DNA of 64,000 nt from Hymenobacter elongatus. Its GTDB lineage: Bacteria > Bacteroidota > Bacteroidia > Cytophagales > Hymenobacteraceae. The DNA is taken from NCBI RefSeq assembly GCF_004745955.1, contig NZ_SRLD01000005.1:62001-126000 (forward strand), written 5' to 3'. How positions within the stretch are numbered: the first letter of the stretch is position 1; the number at the start of each line of letters is the position of its first letter. The position numbers were made by a program, and so were the translations under genes. The notes below the pieces were generated by a model, which did not search any database, had not been told where the DNA came from, and saw only the letters and a list, made by a program, of their open reading frames with translations. Of this stretch, positions 53,731-62,700 are shown one piece after another.

Positions 53731-53879
53731 TATAGCGATTTTGCGAACCACAGAGCCGGAATGTAGAGACGCCTAGTTGCGTCTTGTCGCCCGCGCCGCT
53801 GTTGCGGTATCGTTCAACGACGAGACGCAATTATGCGTCTATACCTCCGGCTGGGCACACCATTCGTGAAACCGCTATA
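53731..53879. repeat. Modular element, T1-like ends with B core
   Basis: TATAGCGATTTTGCGAACCA (53731) and GTGAAACCGCTATA (to 53879) are the ends; the B core is 53763-53844 (GTAGAGACGC...GCGTCTATAC, one mutation from GCGTCTCTAC). Confidence 0.75.
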
Positions 53880-54001
53880 GCAGACGAGCTACGGATTGGC
53901 CGCACCCATTCACTCTTTCGTAGTAGGGCAAGCTGCCTTCGAGCGGCTGCTCGTAAGCCGCGCCGCGCTCTATTTTTTTCACCTTCACTTGCATTGCCCC
54001 C

Positions 54002-54655
54002 ATGGCCCGATTCACTAGCGCCGCTGCCCTTGCGCAAGCGCAGCATACTCCTCTGATTCCCGTTTTTTACCACGCCGAGGCCCCCTATGCCAAGCGCATG
54101 CTGCAGGCCTGCTATGCGGGCGGAGTGCGCATGTTTGAGTTCACGAACCGTGGTCCGCATGCGTTTGAGGTGTTTTCCGAGCTGCAAGCCTTCGTGGAGG
54201 CCGAGTATCCGGATTTGCTGCTGGGAGCCGGCACTATTTACACTGCCGCCGAGGCTGAGCGTTTCATTGCCGCCGGTGCCGACTTCATTGTGCAGCCCGT
54301 TATCAGCGCCGAGGTAGCGGCCGTGTGCCAGCGCCACGACCTGGCCTGGCTGCCGGGCGCCATGACGCTAAACGAAATTTACCAAGCCACCCAGCTGGGC
54401 GCTACGCTGGTCAAAATATTTCCGGCCAGCTTCGTAGGACCGGCCTATATCACCACCCTGCGCGGCCCGCTGCCGCAGGTGCCATTCATGGTAACCGGCG
54501 GCATCGAGCCCGACCCGGCCACGCTGGCGGAGTGGTTTCGCGCCGGCGCTACCTGCGTGGGCATTGGCTCCCAGCTTTTCAAATCCGATGATCCGGCGGC
54601 TTTGTCGGCTACCATTGCGGAGCTCCTGCGGGGTATTAATGCGCTACGCTCTTAA
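54002..54655 (+). CDS. eda: KDPG/KHG aldolase
   Basis: 217 residues, full length for Eda. The Schiff-base lysine is in LGATLVKIFPASFVGPAYIT; the catalytic Glu in GGVRMFEFTNRGPHAFEVF. The substrate phosphate site follows at VTGGIEPDPATLAEWFRAGA, GIGSQLF. The aldolase splits 2-keto-3-deoxy-6-phosphogluconate into pyruvate and glyceraldehyde 3-phosphate (Entner-Doudoroff), and related enzymes split 4-hydroxy-2-oxoglutarate. No edd or kdgK is nearby, so it may serve sugar-acid breakdown elsewhere. Upstream is a T1/B element. Confidence 0.93.
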   Translation: MARFTSAAALAQAQHTPLIPVFYHAEAPYAKRMLQACYAGGVRMFEFTNRGPHAFEVFSELQAFVEAEYPDLLLGAGTIYTAAEAERFIAAGADFIVQPVISAEVAAVCQRHDLAWLPGAMTLNEIYQATQLGATLVKIFPASFVGPAYITTLRGPLPQVPFMVTGGIEPDPATLAEWFRAGATCVGIGSQLFKSDDPAALSATIAELLRGINALRS

Positions 54656-54745
54656 CGGTTGTGGGGCGTCTGCTTTTCGGGTACTGCGCCACCTGAAGCC
54701 CCGCAACCGGACCCGGCGGTACCGGACTCTTCAGCCGCAGCAGAC

Positions 54746-54915
54746 TTACGTCGTCCTGCTGTTACGCAGTGCCTTCGTTCAAGCGCTGCCAGAGAGTAGC
54801 GCGAACTTTGTAGTTCGCGTCCCCGCGCCAGGAAAGCGGCCCGAACGGCGCGGGGACGCGAACTACAAAGTTCGCGCTACATCCTGCTGCGTAACAGCAG
54901 TTACGTCGTCCTGCT
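54746..54915. repeat. A-core palindrome inside 15-bp direct repeats
   Basis: TTACGTCGTCCTGCT occurs directly at 54746-54760 and 54901-54915. Just inside, CTGCTGTTACGCAG (54756-54769) and CTGCGTAACAGCAG (54887-54900) are exact inverted copies, and the A core lies at 54796-54880. The ends differ from T1. Confidence 0.7.
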
Positions 54916-55728
54916 TTCCAGCTGCCACTTAATGCGAGTATAGGCAATACGAAAGCCGTTTTTCTCGGCATTGCGCTGCGACTGGCTGCCCGGCAGCGCG
55001 CCCATCATGGCGAGGGTGCAGCCTTGCCGGGCGGCGTAGCGCAGCCGGGCCGCCAGCAGGGCCGACTGTGCACCCTGCCGACGGCCCGCCGGCACGGTGC
55101 TGGCTCCCATGAGCAAGGCCACGTCGTCGTGCATGAACAAGCCACCAGCCGCCACCGCCTGTCCGTGTAGCTCGGCCAGAAAAGGGGCGGCTCCGGTGCT
55201 GCTGGCACTTATGGTTCCGTAAGCCCGCATGAAGTCGTCGAGGCCGGCTCCCTCGGTGCTCCACCCGGCGGCAGCGGTGCGGGCCCAGTCTGAAACTTCA
55301 TCGGCACCGATACGGCGCGTGCGCAGCTCCGGATTGTGAGGTGGTGCCGCCAGGGAGTCGTTGGGGCTCAAGGGGCGGTAGAGTACGGTGGTGTATTCCA
55401 GCGGCCGGTAGCCGCGCGCCGGTAGCAGGGCCAGCAAAGCCGCGTCGGCCAGCGGACTTACTTCGTGGTACACGGGCGCGTGCCGCTCGGCGAAAAAGGT
55501 TTCTATCTGGGTCAGCTCTGCCGCGCCTACGGGCTCAAACAATCCCAACCCGAAGGTCTGCGTCAATGGTGACTCCACACCGTCGAACAGAGCGTAGGCG
55601 CCGGCTACGGGTATCCACGTAGCATTGCTTTCGGGTGACAGTCGGCAGCGGGCCTCCACGAAGTTGGCATTGGCCTGGGCTTCGGTGCGCTCCAGGCGCC
55701 GGGCTAGATTCTGGTCAGCAAATAGCAT
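54901..55728 (-). CDS. GNAT-family N-acetyltransferase
   Basis: 275 residues from the ATG at 55728 (MLFADQNLARRLERTEAQAN). The GNAT fold is in the C-terminal 130 residues: GAAPFLAELHGQAVAAGGLF, then the acetyl-CoA pyrophosphate loop in VPAGRRQGAQSALLAARLRY and the last strands with CTLAMMGALPGSQSQRNAEK, NGFRIAYTRIKW. The first half is the less conserved GNAT-like lobe. It transfers an acetyl group to an amine; the acceptor is unknown. The 15-bp direct repeat of the A element covers its stop codon (54901-54903). Confidence 0.88.
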   Translation of the reverse strand: MLFADQNLARRLERTEAQANANFVEARCRLSPESNATWIPVAGAYALFDGVESPLTQTFGLGLFEPVGAAELTQIETFFAERHAPVYHEVSPLADAALLALLPARGYRPLEYTTVLYRPLSPNDSLAAPPHNPELRTRRIGADEVSDWARTAAAGWSTEGAGLDDFMRAYGTISASSTGAAPFLAELHGQAVAAGGLFMHDDVALLMGASTVPAGRRQGAQSALLAARLRYAARQGCTLAMMGALPGSQSQRNAEKNGFRIAYTRIKWQLESRTT

Positions 55729-56032
55729 AGTAGTCTGCGGGGGGACAATACGGGCCACAAGGTAGGCGCTGGCACCAGTTCTTTGCTGTGGATTCCAGTA
55801 GGTTATTGGCGGCGGCCGGTCATTCTGGTGTTTTGCAAAGCTACCGGGTTTCATCACGCATCATTATCCACGGGCCTGCGGGCCATGCAGCCGCCGAAGC
55901 AGGCCAACCCCGCTGCCGCCACCACCCACTACACTCCCCGGCCGGCCTATTGGAAAAAGCCCAAAGTGCCGCCGCCCAATGCAGTACATTTGCCTTTTGT
56001 TGCTTGTGCTTTTTTGCTCAAATTCTCAGTTG

Positions 56033-56533
56033 ATGTCCTTTTTACTACGTGGTTTTTTAACTACCGCATTAGTTGGCAGTCTTGCTTTCGGCAGCCAGGC
56101 CCAAACTACCCCACCCGCTGCTCCGGCCACTACGGCCACTCCAGCGCTGCTGCTGCGGCCCAACCAGATGGTGGGCGAGAAGTACAAGGAGTACCTGAAC
56201 AAGCGCTACGCCGCCGATAAGGAAGCCCGCGCCGTAATTCACCTCTTCAACCGCAAACACACCGGCGGCGTGGTATGGCTGCTCACCGGCGCCGGAGCCA
56301 TCGGATTCGTAGCCTCCCAGGCCGGCACCAAAACCACCAGTTCGGGCACCCACACCGTCGAGGTCACTCCGCTGGGCTGGGGCCTGCTGCTGGGCGTGTT
56401 TGGCGGGGTTGGCATTGGCAAGCTGGCCCGCTTCAACAACGAGAAGCTCTACGCCACCCTGGCCGACTACGACCTGAGCCATGCTTTCCCCGGCACCGTG
56501 ATGGGCAAGGTACAGGACAAGGACTACCGCTAA
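56033..56533 (+). CDS. Hypothetical exported membrane protein
   Basis: 166 residues from the ATG at 56033 (MSFLLRGFLTTALVGSLAFG), which gives a signal peptide ending near SQAQTTPP; the frame upstream holds another hydrophobic run without a charge. The mature part has VGEKYKEYLNKRYAADKEAR, then two hydrophobic stretches, GGVVWLLTGAGAIGFVASQ and PLGWGLLLGVFGGVGIGKL. The end reads LYATLADYDLSHAFPGTVMG. I recall this layout (helical Lys-rich segment plus GG-rich membrane pair) from Bacteroidota proteins without a known role. The stop overlaps the minus-strand remnant's stop. Confidence 0.65.
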   Translation: MSFLLRGFLTTALVGSLAFGSQAQTTPPAAPATTATPALLLRPNQMVGEKYKEYLNKRYAADKEARAVIHLFNRKHTGGVVWLLTGAGAIGFVASQAGTKTTSSGTHTVEVTPLGWGLLLGVFGGVGIGKLARFNNEKLYATLADYDLSHAFPGTVMGKVQDKDYR

Positions 56534-56763
56534 GCACCGGCCCGCCAGCCCGCCCAAAAACGAAACGGCACCGAAAAGCTGCTCTTGCTCACCACCGGGT
56601 CGCGCACGTCCTCGAAATAGTTCTGCTCGGCGCGCGCGCAGGCATTCACCCGGCTGTTCACGCCCGAGCCCAGCACGCGCCGGAAGTAGTTGTTGACTAC
56701 GTAAGCCGTACCGCCACGGTAGCTCGGGCGGCGAATGCAGGCATAGCACCGCGCATTCGCCCT
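56530..56763 (-). pseudogene. Possible coding remnant, convergent with the hypothetical gene
   Basis: The minus-strand frame after a stop at about 56770 reads ANARCYACIRRPSYRGGTAY, then VVNNYFRRVLGSGVNSRVNA and CARAEQNYFEDVRDPVVSKS, ending SFSVPFRFWAGWRAGA. It has no good start codon and is about 78 codons. The composition is protein-like (YVVNNYF, QNYFEDV). It might be the end of a lost gene. The rest of the gap to 57001 holds nothing that I recognise. Confidence 0.35.
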
Positions 56764-57000
56764 CTGTGCAGCAGGTTTTCACTGGCTTCCGGATCAAGGT
56801 TGATTCTGTCCGCTACAAAGCCAAGTATAGTGAAATCTTTATGTATACAGTCGTTGTCGGGAATGCTGTCTGTCAGGATGTTGGCCTGGCCAGCCCCACT
56901 TGCTCCAACGCAAAGCGCCGGCCAGAGAGCTTCTCAGGCCGACGCTTGCGGATGTTATCCAATCGTATGTGCTGCGTTTTCCAACGCCTTTGCGCGGTGG

Positions 57001-58605
57001 CTACGAGCTGCACGACAGGGTAGCGCTGCCGGGCTTCTCGCGGGCCCATTCTGGCCGTTTGGCGGCCAGGCTCTCGTGCTCGGGGTGCTCGGCAAACGGA
57101 GTTTTGAGCACCTCCATCAGCTCATTCAGCAGCGACAAGTCGCCGGTTTCAGCGGCTTCGATGGCCTGCTGGGCGAGGTAGTTGCGCAACACATATTTAG
57201 GATTCGCCCGTAGCATACCTTCCCGAGTAGCCTCCGGACTGGCTGGTTCCCGGCGCAGGCGCAGCGTATAGTCCAGCAACCATTGGTATAGAGCCGTTGG
57301 CGCGGGGGCGGCCTCCGTTTCGTACGACACCGCGCCCAAGAGTTCCCGCGCGGTGGCGGCACCAGTGTCCGGGCTGCTTACCAGAGCGGGAACCGCGTGC
57401 GAAAGGTGGCGGAAAAACAAGGTCATATCCACCTGCGCGTCGGCCAGGGCTTCGTGCAAGGCACCGAGTAGCACGTGGTCTTCTTCGGGGGCCAAAGCAG
57501 TGAGGCCCAGCTTGCGCAGCAGCAGCTCGTGGCGGGTGGTTTCCAGCGTTGTCGTGTAGTGGTCCAGCGCCGGCCGCAGCGCTTCCGGGTCATCTACCAG
57601 ATGCGCCAGGGCGCGGGCCAGCTGCCAGAGGTTCCAGAGCGCCACGTTGGGCTGCTGCCCGAAAGCGTAGCGGCGGGAGCCAAAATCGGTCGTATTGGGC
57701 GTCCAGTCGGGGTCGTAGGGCTCCAGCCAGCCGTAGGGGCCGTAGTCGATGGTCAGCCCCAGAATCGACATGTTATCCGTGTTCATCACTCCGTGCACAA
57801 ATCCCACCGCCATCCAGTGCGCTACCATCACGGCTGTGCGGCGGCAGATTTCGGCAAACCACTGCACATACACCGCACTGGAAGGCTCGCCCAGCTCGGG
57901 GTAGTAGCCCCGAATCACGTAGTGGGCCAGGGCCCGCAGATTGTCCAGTTCGCCGGCAGCGGCCAGCAGCTGAAAGTTACCAAACCGCACAAACGTCGGG
58001 GCCACCCGCGCCACGATGGCTCCGGGCTCGGGCCGCGCATTACCGTTATAAAACATGTCGCGCACCACCTCGTCGTTGGTACGCACCAGGCTAAGGGCGC
58101 GCGTGGTGGGCACACCCAGGTAATGCATGGCCTCGCTGCACAGGAATTCGCGTAGCGATGAGCGCAACACCGCCCGTCCATCGGCCCGGCGCGAATAGGG
58201 CGTGGGGCCGGCCCCTTTAAGCTGAATTTCCCAGGCGGAGTCATCTACGGCCCGTATTTCGCCCAGGCAAATGGCGCGGCCGTCGCCGAGCTGCCCGGCC
58301 CAGTTGCCGAACTGGTGCCCGCCGTAGCGCGCTGCAAAGGGCTTCATGCTGGGCGTTACCAGGTTACCAGCCAGAGCATCCACGGCCGGCCCGCGCTCGG
58401 CCGGTTTGGTCAGGCCCAGAAAATCAGCCAGCTCCTCTGACCAGGCCAGCAGCTGCGGATCGGCCACGGGCGTGGGCTCTACGCGGGAATATTGGTAACC
58501 AGGCACTTGGCGGGGGCTTCTATCGAAGGAAGCTTCACCGCGTAGCGACTCGACAAAAGAGTTATGAAAAGGGACTTGATCCAAAGATTGAGCAGTAGTA
58601 GGCAT
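57001..58605 (-). CDS. selO: SelO-type protein adenylyltransferase (AMPylase)
   Basis: 534 residues from the ATG at 58605 (PTTAQSLDQVPFHNSFVESL). The SelO pseudokinase-type motifs are seen: FAARYGGHQFGNWAGQLGDG, IQLKGAGPTPYSRRADGRAV, LRSSLREFLCSEAMHYLGVP and GFVHGVMNTDNMSILGLTID with the Asp and Asn that bind metal. The end LSCSS is the usual SelO tail, in which the Sec/Cys sits near the C-terminus. SelO moves AMP from ATP to Ser, Thr or Tyr of proteins, and is linked to redox stress. Alone on the strand. Confidence 0.93.
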   Translation of the reverse strand: MPTTAQSLDQVPFHNSFVESLRGEASFDRSPRQVPGYQYSRVEPTPVADPQLLAWSEELADFLGLTKPAERGPAVDALAGNLVTPSMKPFAARYGGHQFGNWAGQLGDGRAICLGEIRAVDDSAWEIQLKGAGPTPYSRRADGRAVLRSSLREFLCSEAMHYLGVPTTRALSLVRTNDEVVRDMFYNGNARPEPGAIVARVAPTFVRFGNFQLLAAAGELDNLRALAHYVIRGYYPELGEPSSAVYVQWFAEICRRTAVMVAHWMAVGFVHGVMNTDNMSILGLTIDYGPYGWLEPYDPDWTPNTTDFGSRRYAFGQQPNVALWNLWQLARALAHLVDDPEALRPALDHYTTTLETTRHELLLRKLGLTALAPEEDHVLLGALHEALADAQVDMTLFFRHLSHAVPALVSSPDTGAATARELLGAVSYETEAAPAPTALYQWLLDYTLRLRREPASPEATREGMLRANPKYVLRNYLAQQAIEAAETGDLSLLNELMEVLKTPFAEHPEHESLAAKRPEWAREKPGSATLSCSS

Positions 58606-58853
58606 AGGAGCGGGGAAGAAGCACGAGTACAACAACTGCGACGCACGTTGGCACTCGTGTAGAGAGAAAGTACAAGTAGTGGTGAGTCGGTAAACGCGCC
58701 AACCACTGCCGCAAGTTCGCTAACTGCATATTGACAGCCATGTTTGCCCCTGCTTCTGCTCGCTGCGGCAACCTAGCGCGGTGCTCTGGTCGGTGTAGAC
58801 AGCGAGCTACTAAATTGCGCTGCGCGGCAGATAATGGCTATTTTACCGCTGCT

Positions 58854-59840
58854 ATGAACCGCTTCGACCGTATCACTTCTATTCTCATTCAGCTACAGAC
58901 GCGGCGCGTGGTGAAAGGGCCTGACCTGGCCGGCCGCTACGGCGTGAGCCTGCGCACCATCTACCGCGACCTGCGCACGCTGGAAGAAGCCGGGGTGCCG
59001 CTGTGCGGCGAGGCGGGCGTAGGCTACTCTCTGGCCGACGGCTACCGCCTGCCGCCGGTCATGTTTTCCCGGCAGGAGGCCACGGCGCTGCTGACGGCCG
59101 AGAAGCTCGTCGGCCAGCTTACCGATGCCCACACGGCCCAGCTCAGCGGCGCAGCCATGGACAAGCTGCGGGCCGTGCTGCGCCGCGCCGACCGTGACTA
59201 CCTCGAGGAGTTGAGCCCGCGCATCACCATCCTGCCGCCGGGCCGGGCCCACGCTACCCCACTGCCGCCCGCGTCGAACCTGCATCAGCTGCTGCTTAGC
59301 GGCATTGCCGAAAAACGCGTGGTGCACATGCACTACCGGGCCGGCTACCAAGCCATTCCCAGCCAGCGCGAGATTGAGCCCATCGGCATTTACCTCGGCT
59401 ACTACTGGCATGTGGTAGGCTTCTGCCGCCTGCGCCAGGAGTTCCGCGACTTTCGTCTCGACCGTATCGGGGATGTGCACCTGCGCGATGAGCACTTCGC
59501 GCCCCGCCCCGATACGCTGCACTCGTACTGGGCGCAGCAGGCAGGGCAGCGGCCCACGGAGCCGGCCGTGGTGCGTTTCGCGGCTGCCGCGCTGCCGCAT
59601 GTGCAGGAAAACAAACACCACTTCGGTCCTACGGGCGAGCACACGACGCCCACGGGCGAAGTAGAAATAACCTTTGTGCCCACGCATCCCGACTCGTTAG
59701 CTCGCTGGCTGCTGCTGTTTGCCGGGCAGGTTACCGTCGTGTCGCCGCCGATGCTGCGGCTACGGCTGCGCGAGCTGGCCGAGGAAGCCTACCACTGTTT
59801 CGCGGGGCAAGCGGAGGGAGTGGTCAAACGCCCGGAATGA
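58854..59840 (+). CDS. YafY/WYL-domain transcription regulator
   Basis: 328 residues from the ATG at 58854 (MNRFDRITSILIQLQTRRVV). The HTH-11 helix-turn-helix is at about 20-50 (LAGRYGVSLRTIYRDLRTLE). The WYL domain (about 140-225) has HMHYRAGYQAIPSQREIEPI and GIYLGYYWHVVGFCRLRQEF with Tyr-Tyr-Trp at the WYL place. A WCX-like C-terminal follows. WYL proteins bind nucleic acids or nucleotides and respond to DNA damage or phage stress. It is divergent from selO (249-bp gap). The open frame upstream is not needed. Targets unknown. Confidence 0.9.
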   Translation: MNRFDRITSILIQLQTRRVVKGPDLAGRYGVSLRTIYRDLRTLEEAGVPLCGEAGVGYSLADGYRLPPVMFSRQEATALLTAEKLVGQLTDAHTAQLSGAAMDKLRAVLRRADRDYLEELSPRITILPPGRAHATPLPPASNLHQLLLSGIAEKRVVHMHYRAGYQAIPSQREIEPIGIYLGYYWHVVGFCRLRQEFRDFRLDRIGDVHLRDEHFAPRPDTLHSYWAQQAGQRPTEPAVVRFAAAALPHVQENKHHFGPTGEHTTPTGEVEITFVPTHPDSLARWLLLFAGQVTVVSPPMLRLRLRELAEEAYHCFAGQAEGVVKRPE

Positions 59841-59941
59841 AAAAACGCAGTAGTCGAAAAATACTGCTTCCCTACTGACATAGGGCTGTCACTGGGGGCC
59901 GCTAGGTTTGGAGCATCATTCACCCCAACCCATTCCCGCAT

Positions 59942-60463
59942 ATGCACACGGCCATACGTTGCCCCGTTGCCCAAGCCCTGCTACCCGAAATTGACTACGA
60001 GCTAGGCCTGACCCGCCGCCTGCTGGAGCGCCTGCCCGAAGACCGGCTTGGCTGGCAGCCGCACCCCAAATCGATGACGCTGGCCCACTTGGCGGGGCAC
60101 ACTGCCAACTTGCTGGGCGGCATCGACAGCACGCTTCGCACCACGGAGCTGGACCTGGCAACGTACGGCAGCCTGCAGCCGGGGCCGGCCACTTCCCGGG
60201 CCGAGGTGTTGGAACGGCTGGCCACCAATGGGGCCGCCGCCCGCACGGCCCTGACCAGCGCCGCTCCCGAAAGCCTGACGGAAACCTGGACGCTGCGGCA
60301 CGGCGAACAGGTGATTCTGCGCCACTCCCGGGCCGAAATCGTGCGGCACCTCATCAGCCACCTCATTCATCACCGGGGCCAGCTCAGCGTATATCTGCGG
60401 TTGCTGGAGGTACCGGTGCCGTACCTGTACGGTCCGTCGGCCGACGAAGCTACCCCGAGCTAG
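59942..60463 (+). CDS. DinB-family protein
   Basis: 173 residues. The four-helix DinB fold shows the three metal His: LAHLAGHTANLLGGIDSTLR, then the pair at IVRHLISHLIHHRGQLSVYL. The family, named after a DNA-damage gene, contains metal-dependent thiol transferases and hydrolases; the reaction here is unknown. Residues LLERLPEDRLGWQPHPKSM form the first helix. It is on the same strand as the WYL regulator (101-nt gap), which could control it. Confidence 0.88.
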   Translation: MHTAIRCPVAQALLPEIDYELGLTRRLLERLPEDRLGWQPHPKSMTLAHLAGHTANLLGGIDSTLRTTELDLATYGSLQPGPATSRAEVLERLATNGAAARTALTSAAPESLTETWTLRHGEQVILRHSRAEIVRHLISHLIHHRGQLSVYLRLLEVPVPYLYGPSADEATPS

Positions 60464-60616
60464 GCTGTTCGGGCAGCAAAATAGAGGAAACGCGCCGTCG
60501 GGCATTCTGCGCCGCAAGCAGAGCGCGAGACATCTCGCCTGCACTAGTACACATCTGCTTACCTGGGCACGCGAGATGCTGCGCGGGGCTCCGCATGACG
60601 GTCTTGCGGTTGCTGC
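60464..60616. repeat. Decayed D-core palindrome
   Basis: CGCCGTCGGGCATTCTGCGC (60494) and GCGGGGCTCCGCATGACGGT (to 60603) with GCGCGAGACATCTCGCC/GGGCACGCGAGATGCTGCGC inside resemble the D core at 39494-39730. The ends are not preserved. Confidence 0.55.
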
Positions 60617-61015
60617 TCACGAGCTTTTGCCCGTGCCGTGGGTAGTAGGCAGTTGCAGGCGCTGCACGGTTTCGCTCTCAAAATCGAACTCAATCAGCAC
60701 GGCGGGCTCCGCGCCTACTACCCAGCCGTCGTGGCCGGGCTCGATGGCCACGGCTTGCGGGGCGACAAACTCCTGCGTGGCCCCATCGGCATACTGAATG
60801 GTAATCTGGCCGTGGGCCAGAAAGCCCACGTGCGCGTGCATGCACAGCGGCGTCCCGACGAGGCTCTTCAGATTCTGGGACCAGCGGAAGCCAACCGGAT
60901 ACACGATGCGCTTCACTCGTGCGGCCCCTGTGCGCACTACGTCCACTTGCACGCCGCCTATTTCGCGGTGCTCTGCCCCTGGCATCGGCCCTAGTAATGA
61001 GTTCAGCTGGTTCAT
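60617..61015 (-). CDS. Cupin-domain protein
   Basis: 132 residues (MNQLNSLLGPMPGAEHREIG). The cupin barrel has motif 1 TPLCMHAHVGFLAHGQITIQ (G..H.H...G-like) and motif 2 VAIEPGHDGWVVGAEPAV. Only some metal ligands are present (His-Ala-His in CMHAHVG and His in PGHDG). The preceding GFRWSQNLKSLVG is common to small sugar- or thiol-binding cupins. No signal. The gene is alone on the strand; a perfect 11-bp terminator lies at 61209 for the other neighbour. Substrate unknown. Confidence 0.8.
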   Translation of the reverse strand: MNQLNSLLGPMPGAEHREIGGVQVDVVRTGAARVKRIVYPVGFRWSQNLKSLVGTPLCMHAHVGFLAHGQITIQYADGATQEFVAPQAVAIEPGHDGWVVGAEPAVLIEFDFESETVQRLQLPTTHGTGKSS

Positions 61016-61208
61016 AGGTCAGATTTTGTAACTCGATGAATAGACGAAAACGACGTGCATACTTTACTTGCCGGCTTACCGGCGGCTGGTTCCAGGCCAT
61101 GCCCGATGCGCCGCCAAGCCGTAGCTCAATATAGAGCTTTAGCGCCGACTAACCAGTGCGCTTGTTCAAGTCCTGTTTTCCTATCCAGAAAAGACAATTT
61201 GCCGGCAC

Positions 61209-61243
61209 AAAAAAGGCTCCGACACGTGTCGGAGCCTTTTTTT
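61209..61243. terminator. Perfect palindromic terminator
   Basis: GGCTCCGACACGTGTCGGAG plus CC is a fully self-complementary stem between an A run and a T run; it works in either direction. Confidence 0.85.
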
Positions 61244-61274
61244 GTGGCGGGTGGGCAGCTACACACTTGCCGAA

Positions 61275-61691
61275 TCAGGCCGTCTGCCGGGCTTGCCGCA
61301 GCCACTCCTGGGCGTGCGCTACGTCGCCGAACGTGTGCATGTGAAAATAGCTGCCAATGCTGGTGTGCATCGCCTGAGCCGACATAGCCGCCAACGACTC
61401 GGAGCTCACGACGTGGGCAAAATGGGTAAGCCCGGCGGCAATGGCCCGGGGCGTCCAGTCCGTAGCAATCCACTCGACGGCATGATCCCAGGGGCCAACT
61501 ACCAAGCTGTTATCATTGAGCAGCAGCGCGCAGCTGTTTTCTTGCAGAATTTCCAGGCACGCGTTGGCACCCGCCACGATACCGGCGTGGGTCTGGTAGC
61601 CAACCCAGTTATTGTACACTACCTGCTTCTCCGCGTCGTATTCGATGGTCAGATATACTTTGCCGAAAGCATTACTTATCTCTTTTCTCAT
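61275..61691 (-). CDS. Hypothetical protein, SpoIIAA/STAS-like layout
   Basis: 138 residues from the ATG at 61691 (MRKEISNAFGKVYLTIEYDA); an ATG three codons upstream is also possible. The chain has a strand-helix pattern: VYNNWVGYQTHAGIVAGANA, CLEILQENSCALLLNDNSLV, VEWIATDWTPRAIAAGLTHF, and AHVVSSESLAAMSAQA, ending with WLRQARQ. It resembles the protein at 38121 in layout. Small cytoplasmic protein; similar proteins are frequent in Hymenobacter-type genomes. Function unknown. A strong terminator lies past its 3' end (61209-61243). Confidence 0.65.
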   Translation of the reverse strand: MRKEISNAFGKVYLTIEYDAEKQVVYNNWVGYQTHAGIVAGANACLEILQENSCALLLNDNSLVVGPWDHAVEWIATDWTPRAIAAGLTHFAHVVSSESLAAMSAQAMHTSIGSYFHMHTFGDVAHAQEWLRQARQTA

Positions 61692-61815
61692 TGGGCGCAA
61701 GATAGCTAGGTCGGGTGTTGTAACGCTATGTCAACCTTAATAAAAACGCCGCATTCGGCACAAGCTCAACCGTAAGCCCACAGCTGCCGAAGGCTATTCA
61801 AAAGCGGTAAGTGGC

Positions 61816-62403
61816 TTACTTTTTGGCCGCTACGACTTCCACCACGGTGTTGGCCGGCAAGGGGATTTCGCGGGAGGTCTGAAACTCCGGAATTTTGTCG
61901 GCATTCTCTTCTACGCGGCGCTGCACGACGCGCAGCAGGCGGCCGCCCACGTTCATCACGGCCAGGTCGTAGCTGGTGCCGGAGCCGGGGTCGTAGCTGC
62001 GAAAACCCATCAGCATGTCGCTGGGGAAGCCAGCCAGCTTGGCCTTTTCCTTGTCCACCACGTCGGGCTTGCCGCTGAACTGGCCTAAGTCGATATCCTG
62101 CGGCTTCGCACCTTTCAGCACCAGATGGGCGGCGGTTTTGCGGTCTTCGGAGGCAGCTCCTGGCTTGAAGCGGAAGCTGACAGCCACGGTTTCGGTGGTG
62201 GCGGCAGCGGCCAGCGCGGGGGCAGGTGTGGCAGCAGCGGCGGCGGTTGTATCGGCAGCAGCGGCGGCCGGTGCTTCGATGGTCGGGGCCGTGGTGGCAG
62301 CCGGCGCAGTGCCGGGCTGCTCGGCAGCAGGAGGCGTTTGGTTGCAGCCAGCCAGTAGCACCACCGCCGTAGCCAAGGTCGTCAGGGAGGAAAATTTCAT
62401 CAT
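61816..62403 (-). CDS. Lipoprotein with Ala/Pro/Thr linker
   Basis: 195 residues. MMKFSSLTTLATAVVLLAGC is a lipoprotein signal. Residues 25-70 are a low-complexity linker (AATTAPTIEAPAAAAADTTA). The last 110 residues are folded (VAVSFRFKPGAASEDRKTAA, LVLKGAKPQDIDLGQFSGKP, SYDLAVMNVGGRLLRVVQRR). I do not recognise the domain. The linker should let the folded part reach away from the membrane. Single gene. Confidence 0.7.
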   Translation of the reverse strand: MMKFSSLTTLATAVVLLAGCNQTPPAAEQPGTAPAATTAPTIEAPAAAAADTTAAAAATPAPALAAAATTETVAVSFRFKPGAASEDRKTAAHLVLKGAKPQDIDLGQFSGKPDVVDKEKAKLAGFPSDMLMGFRSYDPGSGTSYDLAVMNVGGRLLRVVQRRVEENADKIPEFQTSREIPLPANTVVEVVAAKK

Positions 62404-62606
62404 CGTGCGGAAATAAGCGAAAAACAGGGAGTTAATTTGGGCCCATAAGGATACGCATTATTGCCCTGGCAAGCACTTCTGAGCGGGAAAACCGTTTCCG
62501 TATTTCGTTCTGGTGGGGTTCCGCAAAGCAAAGCTTTTCATCTCAGCCACTAGTTGCGGCCCCTGTACATTTCCTCAAAGCGGCTGCGTCCATTCGCTGT
62601 CCACGG

Positions 62607-62641
62607 CAAAGCAAAAAGCCTCCCCACCGGAAGGCTTTTGC
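62607..62641. terminator. Terminator-like hairpin
   Basis: GCAAAAAGCCT pairs with AGGCTTTTGC around CCCCACCGGA, with A and T runs in the stem. Confidence 0.6.
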
Positions 62642-62700
62642 ATGCAAACCGAGTCAGTTCACCTTAGTACAAACCGGGCCTGACGCCCCACCCTACCGTG

